Below, one piece after another: positions 25,401 to 40,373 of a stretch of DNA of 64,000 bases. Origin of the DNA: Dermatemys mawii (Eukaryota; Chordata; Testudines; Dermatemydidae); the NCBI GenBank assembly GCA_007922305.1, contig ML677373.1, positions 13,008,127 through 13,072,126 on the forward strand, in the 5' to 3' direction. The first letter of the stretch is position 1. Each line of letters begins with the position of its first letter. The notes under the pieces are model-generated. The model was not told the DNA's origin, did not search any database, and was given only the letters and a program-made list of their open reading frames with translations. The translations under genes and the position numbers were made by a program.

Positions 25401-28400
25401 AAGTGTTGGTGTGGAAAGAGTATCTAATGCCCCTGACTCAAATATGCAGCTTTCCTTAATGTTTTCCTGTGAACCATTTAGTAATGTGGCTTAATTAGCA
25501 TTGCAGTGCTGGGCTCTGAGACCAGGGTTGGAAACTACTGAGGCAAGAGCATGAGGTTTCAATACTTTTAGGAATGAACTTTCTCTCTATTTTGCCAACA
25601 CCATTACTAGCAGCAAATTTGACTGCTCCAAAATATTCATGTTGTAGCTCTGCTTATAAATGAAACCCCCAAGGCTACTGGAATAATTACTTCCAACTGC
25701 ACTGGATAGTCAATCAATTCTCGCTTCTTGTAAATGGCCATGTCAGTGAAGTAAACAGCCATTTAAGCAGCAATTGAACTGGAGCTGGTTTTCCTGACAC
25801 AACATTACTGGAAAGTGTTTGGTTTATTAAATTTTTGTGGCTGGCCAGAATAAGTTGTGAAGACACAGGCCAGCCACTCTCACTTAAACCTAATGCCACT
25901 GACAAGAGTTACAGAAGTTCTTACACTCTTTCAAAGTAAGAACAGAAATGCTAGGTAGGTCCCTTGTGAACCCTGGCAAATCACTTAATTTGTCCTGTTT
26001 TCTCCCCTTTTCCTTACTCTGCTGTGGATGCCCCATGTCAAATAGAGTATGGTCAGGACTGCACAGCACTGTCACTGAGCTATCTCACAATGTCTCTTGA
26101 TATTCTGATCACGTGAAATGTTACAGCAATCACGTAGGTGACTGTTCCACGTCCCATGTTGCTCATATTTCCAGTCTTCTGATATTTATTGTATAATCTG
26201 TCTTTGGTTTCTGAACTGTTCATGGAGGTGTGAGTTTATTCACCTCTGAAGGAAAAAGCTTTCTCTCTGCATTTAAAATTCACCATCTCATTTTGGGGTG
26301 GTGCTACAGGCACTAAATCGTAATGGGTAAGTGTCTCTTCTCAAAGGTACTCTCTAAAATGGATGTTTCAAGCTTCTGCTGCTTCAAAGGAATATGGATG
26401 CAATCTGTAATTGTGCAGGATTCTGTAAAGTGTATCTATTTAACCAGTCAATTTCTAATTGTGCATTATTACTGCAGATTTTACTATATAAGAGAAGTTT
26501 AATCTCTTTGCTGGATCATTGGGACTTTTTATATATTGATGCATCAACATAAGAATTCTCTTCCCTTGATCTCATAGGTGAAGTTTGCTTCAAGATGTTT
26601 AAAATGCCCTGCTCAAAGCTGTTCTTGATTTAAAATTTGCTGATCAAATACCTTTCATTTAGTCTACAGGCCTGAACAATAAACTTTTCTCCATCAGGAA
26701 TATTTCATCAAAACAAGACTTGACTTGCAAAAAAACCCTACTCCTTTTGACTACCACTGATACTTATTGCCACTCATCCTTAATCTATTCCGGATAGGCA
26801 TCCTATGGCACATGCCAAAGGCTGCACACAAGCTGATTTTCAGTGGCACTCACACTGCCCAGGTCATGGCCACCCATCTGGGGAGCTCTGTATTTTAATT
26901 TAATTTTAAGTGATGCTTCTTAAACATTTTAAAAACCTTATTTATTTTGCATGCAACAACAGTTCAGTTATATATTATAGACTTATAGAAAGAGACCTTC
27001 TAAAAACGTTAAAATGCATTACTGGCACACACAACCTTAAATTAGAGTGAATAAATGAAGACTCGGCACACCACTTCTGAAAAGTTGCCAACCCCTGATC
27101 TATTCTATTTAGTTATAGCAAAGCCCACAATCCTCTTCATACTTCCAAAAATGCTGAAATAAATTTAAGGAATCAACACTAGGCTCCTGATAGCTGAATA
27201 GCTGAGAATTTGGGGGAAGAAAGGATAGGATTTTCAGTTAGCTTTTTTTTCTGAACTTCATGGCCCATGTATGCTGGATTTTGAGCAAACATGACATTCC
27301 TCTCACTCCAGTTTGTGAGAAAACTTATTGTATATTAACTACCTGGACTGTTCTAAGAAAGCAGAGGGTCTGCTCTTCTGGGACAACTACATAGAAGCTG
27401 TCCCAGGCTGCAGCAGAAACTGATTTAGGCTATTCCCTCCTTACATAGAGTATTAATTAGAACACCTTTCCCAGAAATGGCTATAAATGAGACAATCTGG
27501 ATAACTGATTCTAATGAACAGAAAAATCAATAGAATTGATACCGCAGCGAGCAAAACTTTAATGAATGTGCTACATGTGTAGAATTCCTGCATGTGTGAG
27601 CATGTTTGTTCTTGTTTAGGGTCTTTTAACAGCATTAGAACTAGATGAAATGGTGCACTCTTCAAGAGATGTAAGCTTCAAGTGGGCCCACATACTTTAA
27701 TGTGAATGTATTGAAGGCTTGTAGATGAATTGTACACACAGACCACAGGTTTAGGAAGGGATTAGGCATTTTATCTCACTCAGCCTAGGTTTTGTGGCTC
27801 CAGTTTGTGTATTATGCTGTGAATGTAGCATTTAAAACTGTTAAATGCAGAACTCGGGATCACAGCTGTATTGTAGTGGCTTAGTATTCAATGCATGCTG
27901 TGACTTTTCACTAGGGCCGTTAACAGGCTTGATGATCCATAACGTGCATGACCACAGGGTTGCTGGAACAATTTGAATAGTGGGGGTGCTGAGATTCATT
28001 GAACCAAACTGTAAACTCCATATCTGATGGAATCCACTTCCAGCTGGGGGTGCAGTAGCACCCCTAGTTACAGCACCTATGCATAATCTTACTACTTGCC
28101 ATGAATTGCTGGCAAGTAATGTTTTGATGGCAATTGAACTAAATTGGCCCCTAAATGACTCTAGCCAGTTGTAAGGTGTGATAGTCTTTTGAGGAAATGT
28201 GTTTGTTACCAAAGAGTTAATGCTGTCTTGCCAGCAGATGTCGAAGCAGAACTTGTGGGAGGAGGAAGCCATGGCTGATTCCTAGTGGAGGGGGGAGTCC
28301 CTGAGAGACCCACAGATTTCCCTTTCTTTCTTTTCATACCAAACACCCTAAAATCTTTTCTTCTAGAAAACATTGAGGCTGATGTAGAAGCTGCTCCAGG

Positions 28401-28515
28401 CCAGAGTGAAGAAAAAACCTTGCCTGCTGCACCTGTTCCTAGCCCAGTAGCACCAGTACCTGCACCATCCAGAAGAAATCCACCTGGTGGAAAGTCCAGC
28501 CTAGTCCTCGGTTAA
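16395..28515 (+). CDS. JPT1: JPT1 (HN1), Jupiter microtubule associated homolog 1
   Basis: Small, intrinsically disordered protein of the Jupiter/HN1 family, linked to microtubules and cell-cycle signalling in vertebrates. Five exons: 16395-16450, 20035-20177, 20662-20759, 23032-23056, 28367-28515. They join to 471 nt, 156 aa; the human protein is 154 aa. It starts [19 protein letters not shown], continues [15 protein letters not shown], has the conserved [19 protein letters not shown] block, and ends [14 protein letters not shown]. The PPGG motif therefore appears near both ends, as in the family. The middle third, from exons 3 and 4, is the least conserved against human. The ATG at 16395 fits the family start. 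All junctions obey GT-AG and keep frame. A 25-nt microexon (exon 4) is notable. Confidence 0.96.
16451..20034 (+). other. JPT1: JPT1 intron 1
   Basis: GC-rich for the first 600 bases (CpG island), then AT-rich. No repeat clear enough to name and no second coding exon was seen. Confidence 0.6.
20035..20177 (+). CDS. JPT1: JPT1 exon 2
   Basis: 143 nt after the acceptor tttctccag; encodes [15 protein letters not shown] through [11 protein letters not shown]. Donor gtaaag. Confidence 0.95.
20325..20515 (+). repeat. MIR-type SINE
   Basis: Starts 'agtagttaaggcactggact' (tRNA-like A box region), then 'ctgccacacattctacttga' and 'ccttagtttctctgtgtaaa', with the usual 3' tail. Lies in JPT1 intron 2. 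Confidence 0.75.
20662..20759 (+). CDS. JPT1: JPT1 exon 3
   Basis: 98 nt after the acceptor ctgctttcag; encodes the variable middle part ending GDFVDPK. Donor gtcagt. Confidence 0.93.
20760..23031 (+). other. JPT1: JPT1 intron 3
   Basis: 2.3-kb intron with a poly-C run at about 21046-21059 and hAT family A copy 2. Nothing coding. Confidence 0.6.
21563..21866 (+). mobile_element. hAT MITE family A, copy 2 (304 bp)
   Basis: Perfect 8-bp duplication CTATATTG at 21555-21562 and 21867-21874. Terminal repeats CAGGGGTAGGCAACCT and AGGTTGCTGACCCCTG pair with two mismatches. Confidence 0.95.
23032..23056 (+). CDS. JPT1: JPT1 exon 4 (microexon)
   Basis: 25 nt after the acceptor ctctcttctag; encodes DGESGETF plus one base. 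Donor gtgagt. Needed to keep frame between exons 3 and 5. Confidence 0.9.
26791..27097 (+). mobile_element. hAT MITE family A, copy 3 (307 bp)
   Basis: Perfect 8-bp duplication ATCTATTC at 26783-26790 and 27098-27105. The right end AAGTTGCCAACCCCTG is intact; the left end CGGATAGGCATCC has decayed. The interior is clearly the same element as copy 2. Confidence 0.92.
27956..28081. mobile_element. Probable small hAT-type MITE
   Basis: Left CAGGGTTGCTGGAACA and right AGTTACAGCACCTATG are inverted-repeat ends; the interior 'atagtgggggtgctgagatt' is a repeat text common in turtles (from memory). The target duplication is too decayed to prove. Confidence 0.5.
28367..28515 (+). CDS. JPT1: JPT1 exon 5 and stop
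   Basis: 149 nt after the acceptor ttttcttctag; encodes [17 protein letters not shown], a proline- and alanine-rich run and the conserved [11 protein letters not shown] end. Stop TAA at 28513-28515. Confidence 0.96.
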
Positions 28516-30539
28516 ACCTGTTCCTTTCTGACTGTTTTGAACTCGTGTCTGTTTCTTTTTCTCCCATGCTTGTGAACTGCACAACTTGAGCCTGACTGTA
28601 CATCTCAAATTTCTTTCATTAAAAAGAAGCACTTTATGTACTGCCATTTTTCCTTTTTTTTAAAAAAAGTTTTTTTCCATTTCTGTTTGATCTCCACTGG
28701 ATCTACTGGAAATGACACGAGTGTTTTCTAGTAGTAAACATGAGGGAAAACTTTGAGGGATAGTAATGTATTTCAAAGGAGACTAGATTGGTTCGAGGTG
28801 TGCTTAGAGGGTTTTTGTACAGAGATTTTTAGAACCTTATAGTCAGCTTTACAAGGGTTTAGAATTCTAGTTGACCAGGCCAGCAAACAATCAACAAGAG
28901 CAGTCCTCTTCACCACACACAACTGTTGGTTATCCAAAACTTAATTGACTTCCATTTGGTAAATGTCTCAGAACAGTACAGAAGTGGGATCTAGTATATG
29001 CCATGCTGCCTTTAACAAGGAGTATCTTGGAGATGGACCATTATGAAATGGGGCATGTGCCATATTTAGGGTTGAGATGCTTGCCCTAATATTGGGGAAG
29101 GATTTGGGTGTACAGCAAAAACTTAATCGGGTAACAGTGGAATGAGGTGTGGATCATACAAGAGTGGTTATTCAAGTAAAAATTACAGGGGCATTTGATT
29201 ATAAATGACTCAATGCTGTGCATGATCATGCTAGTGCTTGACTATGAGGTGAAAATCTCATCCTTTTAAAATGTGTGTTGTAACTTCACAAAGCTGGACT
29301 GTTGCTTAAAAGTAAATAATATAGAAATTTTGAAGCAGTGTTTCCTGTGTGGGTTTTATTTCAATGTTCTCCTTTGTACTTTGCCTCAGTCTACTACTGG
29401 TACAGCATACCTGATATTTTCTTTGAAATGTTTCCCTCTGTTACAGCAATAGTTTAACCTCTGTGTATTTAAAAAACAAAAAAACCCATGTGGGGTTGTA
29501 AATCAAGAAACATACCTCAGGAGTTCAGATAGAAGGGTCATCTCTGATCACCCTTGTGCTCCACCTACTCAGTATCCTCTTGGCTAGGGCTAGCCCATGA
29601 TCTGAAGCATGAAGGTGCTCATTCCTTTTTAAAAGTAATGAGATGTGTAATTCTCTCAGAATGGTACTAAGATCTTAGTCAAATTACATGTGGCAATAAG
29701 TTCCAAAGGCTAAATAATTCTCTGCAGGCGTGAGAATAATTTTCTGTAGGAGGGGAGAAGTAAGTGCCTGATGAGCCAACTTTATACCAATCACTATGTA
29801 CCCAAGGCAAGCATATCATGACTTATTTGGATGCTATTTTTCCTCTTTCATATATATCCTACCTTTTTTTTCCCCCTCTCAAATGGAGCAGAGAAAAGGG
29901 GCTCCAGTAGTGCTTGTCTAGCTCCTTCACGCTTAGGGTGACCAGATAGCAAGTGTAAAACATCAGGACAGGAGGTGGGGGGTAAGAGGAGCCTATTTAA
30001 GAAAAAAAAACCCAAGATCAGGACTGTTCCTATAAAATCAGGACATCTGGTCATCCTACGTCACTTTGGAGTTCCTTTGCAGTGATCAGGTTTAGCACAA
30101 CCCTGCTCTTCCATCATCATGAATATGTTACAGAGAACAAGAGCAAAACAAAGTTAAGTGTTTAAATCTAGCCTTACCTTGATCTGTTTTTTTTTGGATA
30201 GACTGTAAGAAAAGTCAAGTAATTATGTTGTGATTCTTCAAGTGCTGTTCAAGGGCAAAGAACTTAAATTTACCTCCTCTCCCAAGGAACCAAGAAGGGA
30301 TAGTGCACCTAATTCAAACAGCAAGGAGCTCAGCTTGTGCAGGTGAAAAGCTCTAGTTCTCTCATCCACTTACTGTGATATGAACAAATCCTAGTAATCA
30401 CACAAAAATAAAAATTGTGAGGCCTCCTAGATTCCACCTTTAAAACGGGTTAGACCTACAGTTCAGGCGATTGGTTGGTTGCTAGTTTAATAACTTCAGG
30501 ACAGGCACAGGCGATAAAGCACTTATACAATTAATCTGA
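28516..30539. other. JPT1 3'UTR and JPT1-NT5C intergenic
   Basis: An ATTAAA at 28618-28623 is the first poly(A)-like signal after the JPT1 stop. The true 3' end may be further on. One MITE (29936-30056) is present; otherwise nothing recognised. Confidence 0.5.
29936..30056. mobile_element. MITE family C, copy 2 (121 bp)
   Basis: Bounded by TA dinucleotides (29934-29935 and 30057-30058). Ends GGGTGACCAGATAG and ACATCTGGTCATCC are inverted repeats. The TA target points to a Tc1/mariner-type mechanism. Confidence 0.8.
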
Positions 30540-35216
<4,677 letters not shown>

Positions 35217-35326
35217 AGGAAGGGCACTGACTTTGGTAGGGGCAGGTTTAAGGGCCTAAGATACAAAGTTTATTTTAAGATTTGTATCCTCTTTAGACTA
35301 TTTCTGAAATGTTGGTGCACGTACAA

Positions 35327-35465
35327 CCTAGAAATACCTTCTGTACTGCACGGGGGCTATAGCGAGACTTAATTCGTTATGAGAGGTGCTATTAGAAGTA
35401 GCATGGCACTATTAATACTAATTAAGATATTGTAAATATGATTTCTATTGGTGCAAATACTAATA
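35327..35465 (+). repeat. 139-bp direct duplication, copy 1
   Basis: Starts 'cctagaaataccttctgtac' and ends 'gtgcaaatactaata'. It is identical to 37717-37855 except for one base (35450 G against 37840 C). Lies in the NT5C 3'UTR. Confidence 0.95.
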
Positions 35466-35467
35466 AA
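35462..35467 (+). terminator. NT5C: NT5C poly(A) signal
   Basis: AATAAA 246 nt after the stop. It straddles the right boundary of the 139-bp duplicated segment (35327-35465). Confidence 0.65.
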
Positions 35468-36641
35468 TTACTGAATCTTTATGAAGAGTCACTAATGACG
35501 TTTGGAGGGAGAAACTTGACAAGAGATGAGCAGCTGCTTATAACGCTAAGTAGTATGTTTTGGGTTGGCAGGAAGGAAAGGTGAAGAAATTAGAAAGAGG
35601 AAGCAGGGCTGTGTAAAACTCCATGAGAGCACTCTGCCCCATTCACTCACGCAGTACCTGAAGCTCTAAGTATGAGGGACACCGTCTCGTTAGGAAAGGA
35701 AATCTTGTTTTCAACAGTGTACCATTTTAATAATCTCACATACTAAGCCAGATTGGCTGTTCAGAATCCTTCCATTTTTTACCCTGCTTGGTTCATAATG
35801 AAAGTAGATAGTTTCACTTCCTAGTTCTCCTGCATTAATGTGAGCTGCTAAGATTCGGGCTGCAAATACTGTAGTCGGTGAATGTCTGATCCAGAACTCT
35901 TTAACTTAAAAAGAACTTAAGTGTAATGTTTTTTTAAGAATAAGTTTTACAAAAGCTACTGCAAGACTGGTTGTCCTTCTGAGTTGAAGTCTGCTGTTAA
36001 TATTCCCTTTTAAATCTTAATCTGCATCGTTCCCACCAGCTGTTGTGGTGAATACATTATTCCTATTGATATTTAACATCACTGGGGCTAATCCTGTATC
36101 CTAATTAATTGGCCAGATGCCTGTGGTATGAGGATGCTAGCTCATACTTAGTCCTGAGGTATGTGATGAGACTGCAAATTGTAAGGGGAAGAAGGTGCAT
36201 TCTCTCAAGTAATAAAGACTATATGATTTAAACATATTTCAAAGCTATAATCCATTGAGAAGATGGGCAACAATAGTTGCAGCTAGGGTGAAGGTGATGC
36301 AAAAGAACTGTGATGGGCTTAAGTTACCTGACAACCACACTGAAAATGGTAACATCAGAAATAGTTATTTGGATGATCGTTCGGGAGTCACATGGCCTGG
36401 TCTCTAGCAGCCATAATTTGTTTTGTATTAATAATTTAGCTGTTAATCCTGCCTTCTGGACCCATGTCCCAGCTCCCCACCTGCCTCTTTCAAACTGAGG
36501 CAGAATTTTAGGAATGTCTTTTGCTAGTTTCACCAGCCTCTTAACCTAGCCTGCAGGTGGAGGGGGCTCTAAAGATGAAATCAAGAATACCTCTTCTCAC
36601 GCAACAACAGTCTCAAGCTACTCCCTCTGCTCTGCACAATG

Positions 36642-36979
36642 TCAATCCTTTGGGAGCGGGATCCCTACAGCTGTGTGTTTGCTCAGGTTCCTGGCCTCCT
36701 CCACCTGCACGGGAGAGCAATAATCCTCAAGGAAGACCTCTGCCAGGTTGCTTAGCCTCCTGTTAGCTGAGAGGGAGAAACGTAGCATGCACTCCACCAC
36801 CGGGAGCGCTGTGGTCTGCTGGCGAGACTGTGGTGTGGTCAAATACATCAGAGTAGTGACTGCTGACATCACTGTCTCCTCATTTGAGCTGGATAAGCAG
36901 TTTATTACAGGAGCCACCCCATCTGCCTCCAAAATATAGTCCTTGTTTGTTTTATCCAGACAGAGGTTACAAAGACCAC
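36642..36979 (-). CDS. ARMC7: ARMC7 coding exon 3 and stop
   Basis: 338 nt after the acceptor ttctgtttcag; [20 protein letters not shown] to VGIPLPKD and stop. Longest exon; carries the later ARM repeats. Confidence 0.95.
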
Positions 36980-39033
36980 CTGAAACAGAAAAGAGAGGGA
37001 GTGTGGCACCAGCTATCACCACCTTAGATCCCCCTCTTACTAACATCTTACTCATTCCCTGTTGAGGTTCAAGTGGCATTGCTGCACCCAGGATCCTCAA
37101 CTCTTTCTTAGGGCTTTTCTACACGGTAACTAAGATCAAAATAAGCGATCGTTGCGGTTCATGCCTTTGGCAAGTCTAACGCAGATTGTTTTCTTTAAAA
37201 ACAAAAAACTTGAACCTACTTAAGTTATATCACAACACGATGCTCTGGTGAATGAAGCCTGTCCATGCATAGACTTGCACTGAACTAATTACAGGTGTGA
37301 ACTCCACCCAATTTAGTGTGCTCATTACTAGTTTATAAAGTACATACAATACCAGAAACAAAATACTGGTTTGCACTACACAGAGACCCTTGTCCCACCA
37401 TAGAATCAAGTGCCCTGAATATTTTTATAGTAGTTGGAAAACTGTATCCCCCCTGCTCCCAGGCTAAGTTTATTCTCAAAAGTCTATCCTTCCTTCGTCA
37501 AGGTGATTTTTCAACCAAAGCGCTCATTCCCCTATATGGCATTAGTGGGTGTTACGCTATTGGAGGTAACATCTTTCACAGGAGATTAAACAAACCTGGT
37601 CATTTAAAAATCCTCTGGTAAATTTTTCAAGAGTGGAGTTAAAAGACTTGGTTTTCTGGTAAGAAAGTGCTTTATTTCACCTCTTAGGTGGCTACAATCC
37701 ACTAAAGAGAGAGATTCCTAGAAATACCTTCTGTACTGCACGGGGGCTATAGCGAGACTTAATTCGTTATGAGAGGTGCTATTAGAAGTAGCATGGCACT
37801 ATTAATACTAATTAAGATATTGTAAATATGATTTCTATTCGTGCAAATACTAATATGCATCCTGTACTAACACCACTTTGCACTTAAGGTGCAGCCATAC
37901 TAGCAACATTTTGATTCATAATGCCCGCAGTGCAGCTTTGCCATCGGAAGCTGTGGTTAAATACAGAGGCCTGTGTGTATTTAATAATCACATCATCTAA
38001 CCCTGCAGGATTTGAATTTGGCATGACTGGCTCCCAGTTTGTATTGAATTGTATTGGCTCCAATGGGATTCCTCAGAGGACTTCATTATATTATTTAGAA
38101 CAGGTCCTTTTAGAGGATTAACTGTCAATAATAACACAGTATTGGACTCACTCATGATCTATGGCAAAACCTTAGTTGTTTTCAATGACTATCATTATAG
38201 TAGGGATGTGGGTTAAAAAGTATCATTAAACTAGAGTTTTTGTTCCAATATTCAGGGTCCTACCTAGTCTTATAAAGTAGTTTGTTTATTTTTCAGCACT
38301 GCAGCATGGTAGTGGAGTGAAAGGGAGACTTGCCTTAACTTGAAATAATTCACCTCAAGCCCCTGTCCTGATCTCTCTCATCTGTTCCAGCTATTCTGTC
38401 CTATCTAGGTTTTTACACTGCCCTCATCACTGTGTATCTGAGGGCCTTCCCATAGTACATTAAGCAGTTTGATCAACATCTGCCACAGATGGTTTGTCAT
38501 GTGTGGTTGATCCTCTCTCCCAAGTTCAAGTGGACTACAGAATCAAAGCAGTGAGGCTAGCATCCCCTGACCATCAGAATCCAACCAGTGCTTGGAACTG
38601 CTATTGTTCATTTTACAAATAGGTTTAAATCCACTCCTTACCAATTGCAAACTCCACAAGAGTTTCATTGTCCTCTGTGAGCATATCCAGGAACAGGTCA
38701 AGGACTTGAAGCTGTCGGAGATATTCATAGTTCTTGGGATCATAGGCAAAGTTGGCTAGATTAGCCAGTACTTGCTCCTTGGCTTCTGCAATATATAAGC
38801 AGCATTTAAGTGAAGAAAGAGGCAGCTGAGATGGGCTGGGCTGTCTAATTCCTGAAGAAAAAAAAATCAACCAGCAACTGATGAACCAGTTATAATCTTG
38901 ACATTTGGAATATAATAAAAAGAAAAAGGTTTATAAGCTCACCTGGACTCTCTGTTACCTGGAACTCGGTGACCAGTGCTTGCAAGTATTCAAGCCGCCC
39001 CAGTTCCAGCTGATCCCTCTGCTTTTGGGACAT
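36642..39033 (-). CDS. ARMC7: ARMC7, armadillo repeat containing 7
   Basis: Small armadillo-repeat protein of about 190-200 aa; the human protein has been associated with spliceosomes, but its role is not well defined. Three coding exons on the minus strand: 39033-38943, 38785-38642, 36979-36642. They join to 573 nt, 190 aa (human 198). It starts [20 protein letters not shown], has the conserved [20 protein letters not shown] and LVEFAI-GGLCNLC segments, [20 protein letters not shown], and ends VGIPLPKD. Alternating helices with NLANFA- and GLCNLC-type motifs fit ARM repeats. The first exon has its splice acceptor only four bases before the ATG (exon start 39037), so an upstream non-coding exon must exist, probably in the CpG island at 39.9-40.26 kb. 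Confidence 0.95.
36980..38641 (-). other. ARMC7: ARMC7 intron 2
   Basis: Contains copy 2 of the 139-bp duplication (37717-37855). A TIR-like 'gcttttctacacggtaacta' near 37112 may be the end of a degraded DNA element. Nothing coding. Confidence 0.55.
37717..37855 (+). repeat. 139-bp direct duplication, copy 2
   Basis: 138 of 139 bases equal to 35327-35465, same orientation, 2390 bp apart. Here it lies within ARMC7 intron 2 and stops just before the AATAAA is completed. Confidence 0.95.
38642..38785 (-). CDS. ARMC7: ARMC7 coding exon 2
   Basis: 144 nt after the acceptor tatattgcag. [20 protein letters not shown] through LVEFAI plus one base. Donor gtaagg. Confidence 0.95.
38943..39033 (-). 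CDS. ARMC7: ARMC7 coding exon 1
   Basis: 91 nt: 30 codons plus one base, [10 protein letters not shown] to EFQVTESP. The ATG is 39033-39031. Donor gtgagc; acceptor tttctctctag just before CACC-ATG. Confidence 0.93.
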
Positions 39034-39037
39034 GGTG

Positions 39038-39839
39038 CTAGAGAGAAAAGATTACATTTTGTTCACACCAATGTCCTGAATGGCCCCAGTTTCACTGCAA
39101 GGTTAATAAAAATATTTTAATAAGTGTAGAATATTCAACTGATTTTCTTTTCCCTCCCTTCAGACTCACTGAGGGAACTGCAGATGGCAGTATTAGAAGC
39201 TCAGGCCCTATCCATGTTTGGATCAGAACCATACTAGCTACAATGGGGTTTAAACATGCCTTATCTGCACTGAGAATCATTGACAATTGTTCTGTGTTTG
39301 GTCTAGCATTGGTGCTTCTCCATTAGTGGTAGCATAGACTAGTCATGAGTGTTTTTACTATAATGTCTTCTAACCCTTTTCTGAGTAAGGTAGATGAATG
39401 TTGATTAAAAACTCCTGATCCTCACCTACACTACGGTTTCCATCATTGCAACATTTGGTGGATTTGCTATGTTGATTTTCCTAGAGTAGATGAGGCCAGT
39501 TTGAATGGGGCAGAAGCACTCTCTATGCACCACCACCAATTCTGAACATTCAAAAATTGTGAGTCAAGATGCACAAAATAATGAGACTGGTTTTAAAAAA
39601 AATCACAAGATTTGCAAATAAAATAATACATTTTTGTTTCCATTTGCTAAGAGGTTTCTAAACCTTGAAGCTGCACTGGGGGTGGGGGCATCACATTTTC
39701 ACGCTTTTCTCTGCAACAAGATCTGAAATCTGATTTTTTTAAAAAAACGAAAGATTCTCACATAGTCACAGGACTCCAGGAGCTGGGGCTTTAAGAACCC
39801 CTATCCCCAATTATTGCAAGCCTTCCACTGAAAATCAGA
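39038..39839. other. ARMC7: ARMC7 5' intron
   Basis: AT-rich sequence between the ARMC7 coding start and the CpG island. It is presumed to be the intron between a 5'UTR exon and the first coding exon. Confidence 0.5.
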
Positions 39840-40281
39840 AGAGCTGGCAACATTGGGACGAGGTCCAGGTGCCTCCTGACCCAGTTACGGGGGGGATCCT
39901 GCTTTACAAGGCAGCTCGGGGCTTACACCGTCTCCAGCGCTGTCCCCGTCCCTGCACCCAGGACGCCAGCAGCAGAGGGTCGGCGCCTGTGGGGCGCAGC
40001 TTTCAGCCCAGCAGTGCTGCAGGGGCCCCCATGCCCTAGGCCCCTGGCTCTGCAGCCCGGTCACCCCAGGCCTCGCGCCCAGAGCGCCCCGCGGCGTCAC
40101 TACCCGCTGCCAGCACCACGCGGAGCACAGACAGGGCGACCCGGGAAGCGGGGCGGAAATGACGCACAGGGCAACCCCCCCCCCGCAAGAATGGCGGAAA
40201 TGCTGAGCGCGCGTCCGGACGTGACGTCTGCGGAGGGCGGGAGGCCTCGAGGCTCGTAAGGGCGACCCTCTGCCGCTTGCT
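39840..40281. promoter_or_regulatory. CpG-island promoter shared by ARMC7 and the small membrane protein gene
   Basis: CpG-rich region between divergent genes. A YY1-like AATGGCGGAAAT with an ETS-type GGAA is at about 40190-40201, and a second GGCGGAAATGACG is near 40152. A CRE-like TGACGTC is at 40222-40228. A minus-strand donor-like GGT-GTAAGC (about 39920-39928) could end the ARMC7 5'UTR exon. Bidirectional use is inferred. Confidence 0.6.
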
Positions 40282-40373
40282 ATGGCGGGTCGTATGTCGG
40301 CGCGGAAGCGGCTGGAAAAGCCTCTTCTCTTCGGCGGTATCCTGTGTGCGTTGGCCACCGCCTTCGTGTACAG
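40282..40373 (+). CDS. Small membrane protein gene, exon 1
   Basis: 92 nt: 30 codons plus two bases. Basic leader and the membrane segment. Donor gtgcgg. Confidence 0.72.

Larger units (their letters stand above)
23057..28366 (+). other. JPT1: JPT1 intron 4
   Basis: 5.3-kb intron between the microexon and the last exon. It contains hAT family A copy 3 and a small MITE near 27956. The rest is AT-rich, with no exon or clear repeat seen. Confidence 0.6.
35217..36641. other. Convergent 3' space between NT5C and ARMC7
   Basis: Holds the NT5C 3'UTR, copy 1 of a 139-bp duplication, and presumably the ARMC7 3'UTR on the other strand. No minus-strand poly(A) signal close to ARMC7 could be fixed. Confidence 0.5.

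Noticed and set aside
40014..40259. 81-aa plus-strand frame in the CpG island
   Set aside because: GC-driven open frame in the shared promoter, no splice link to the small gene and no recognisable protein.
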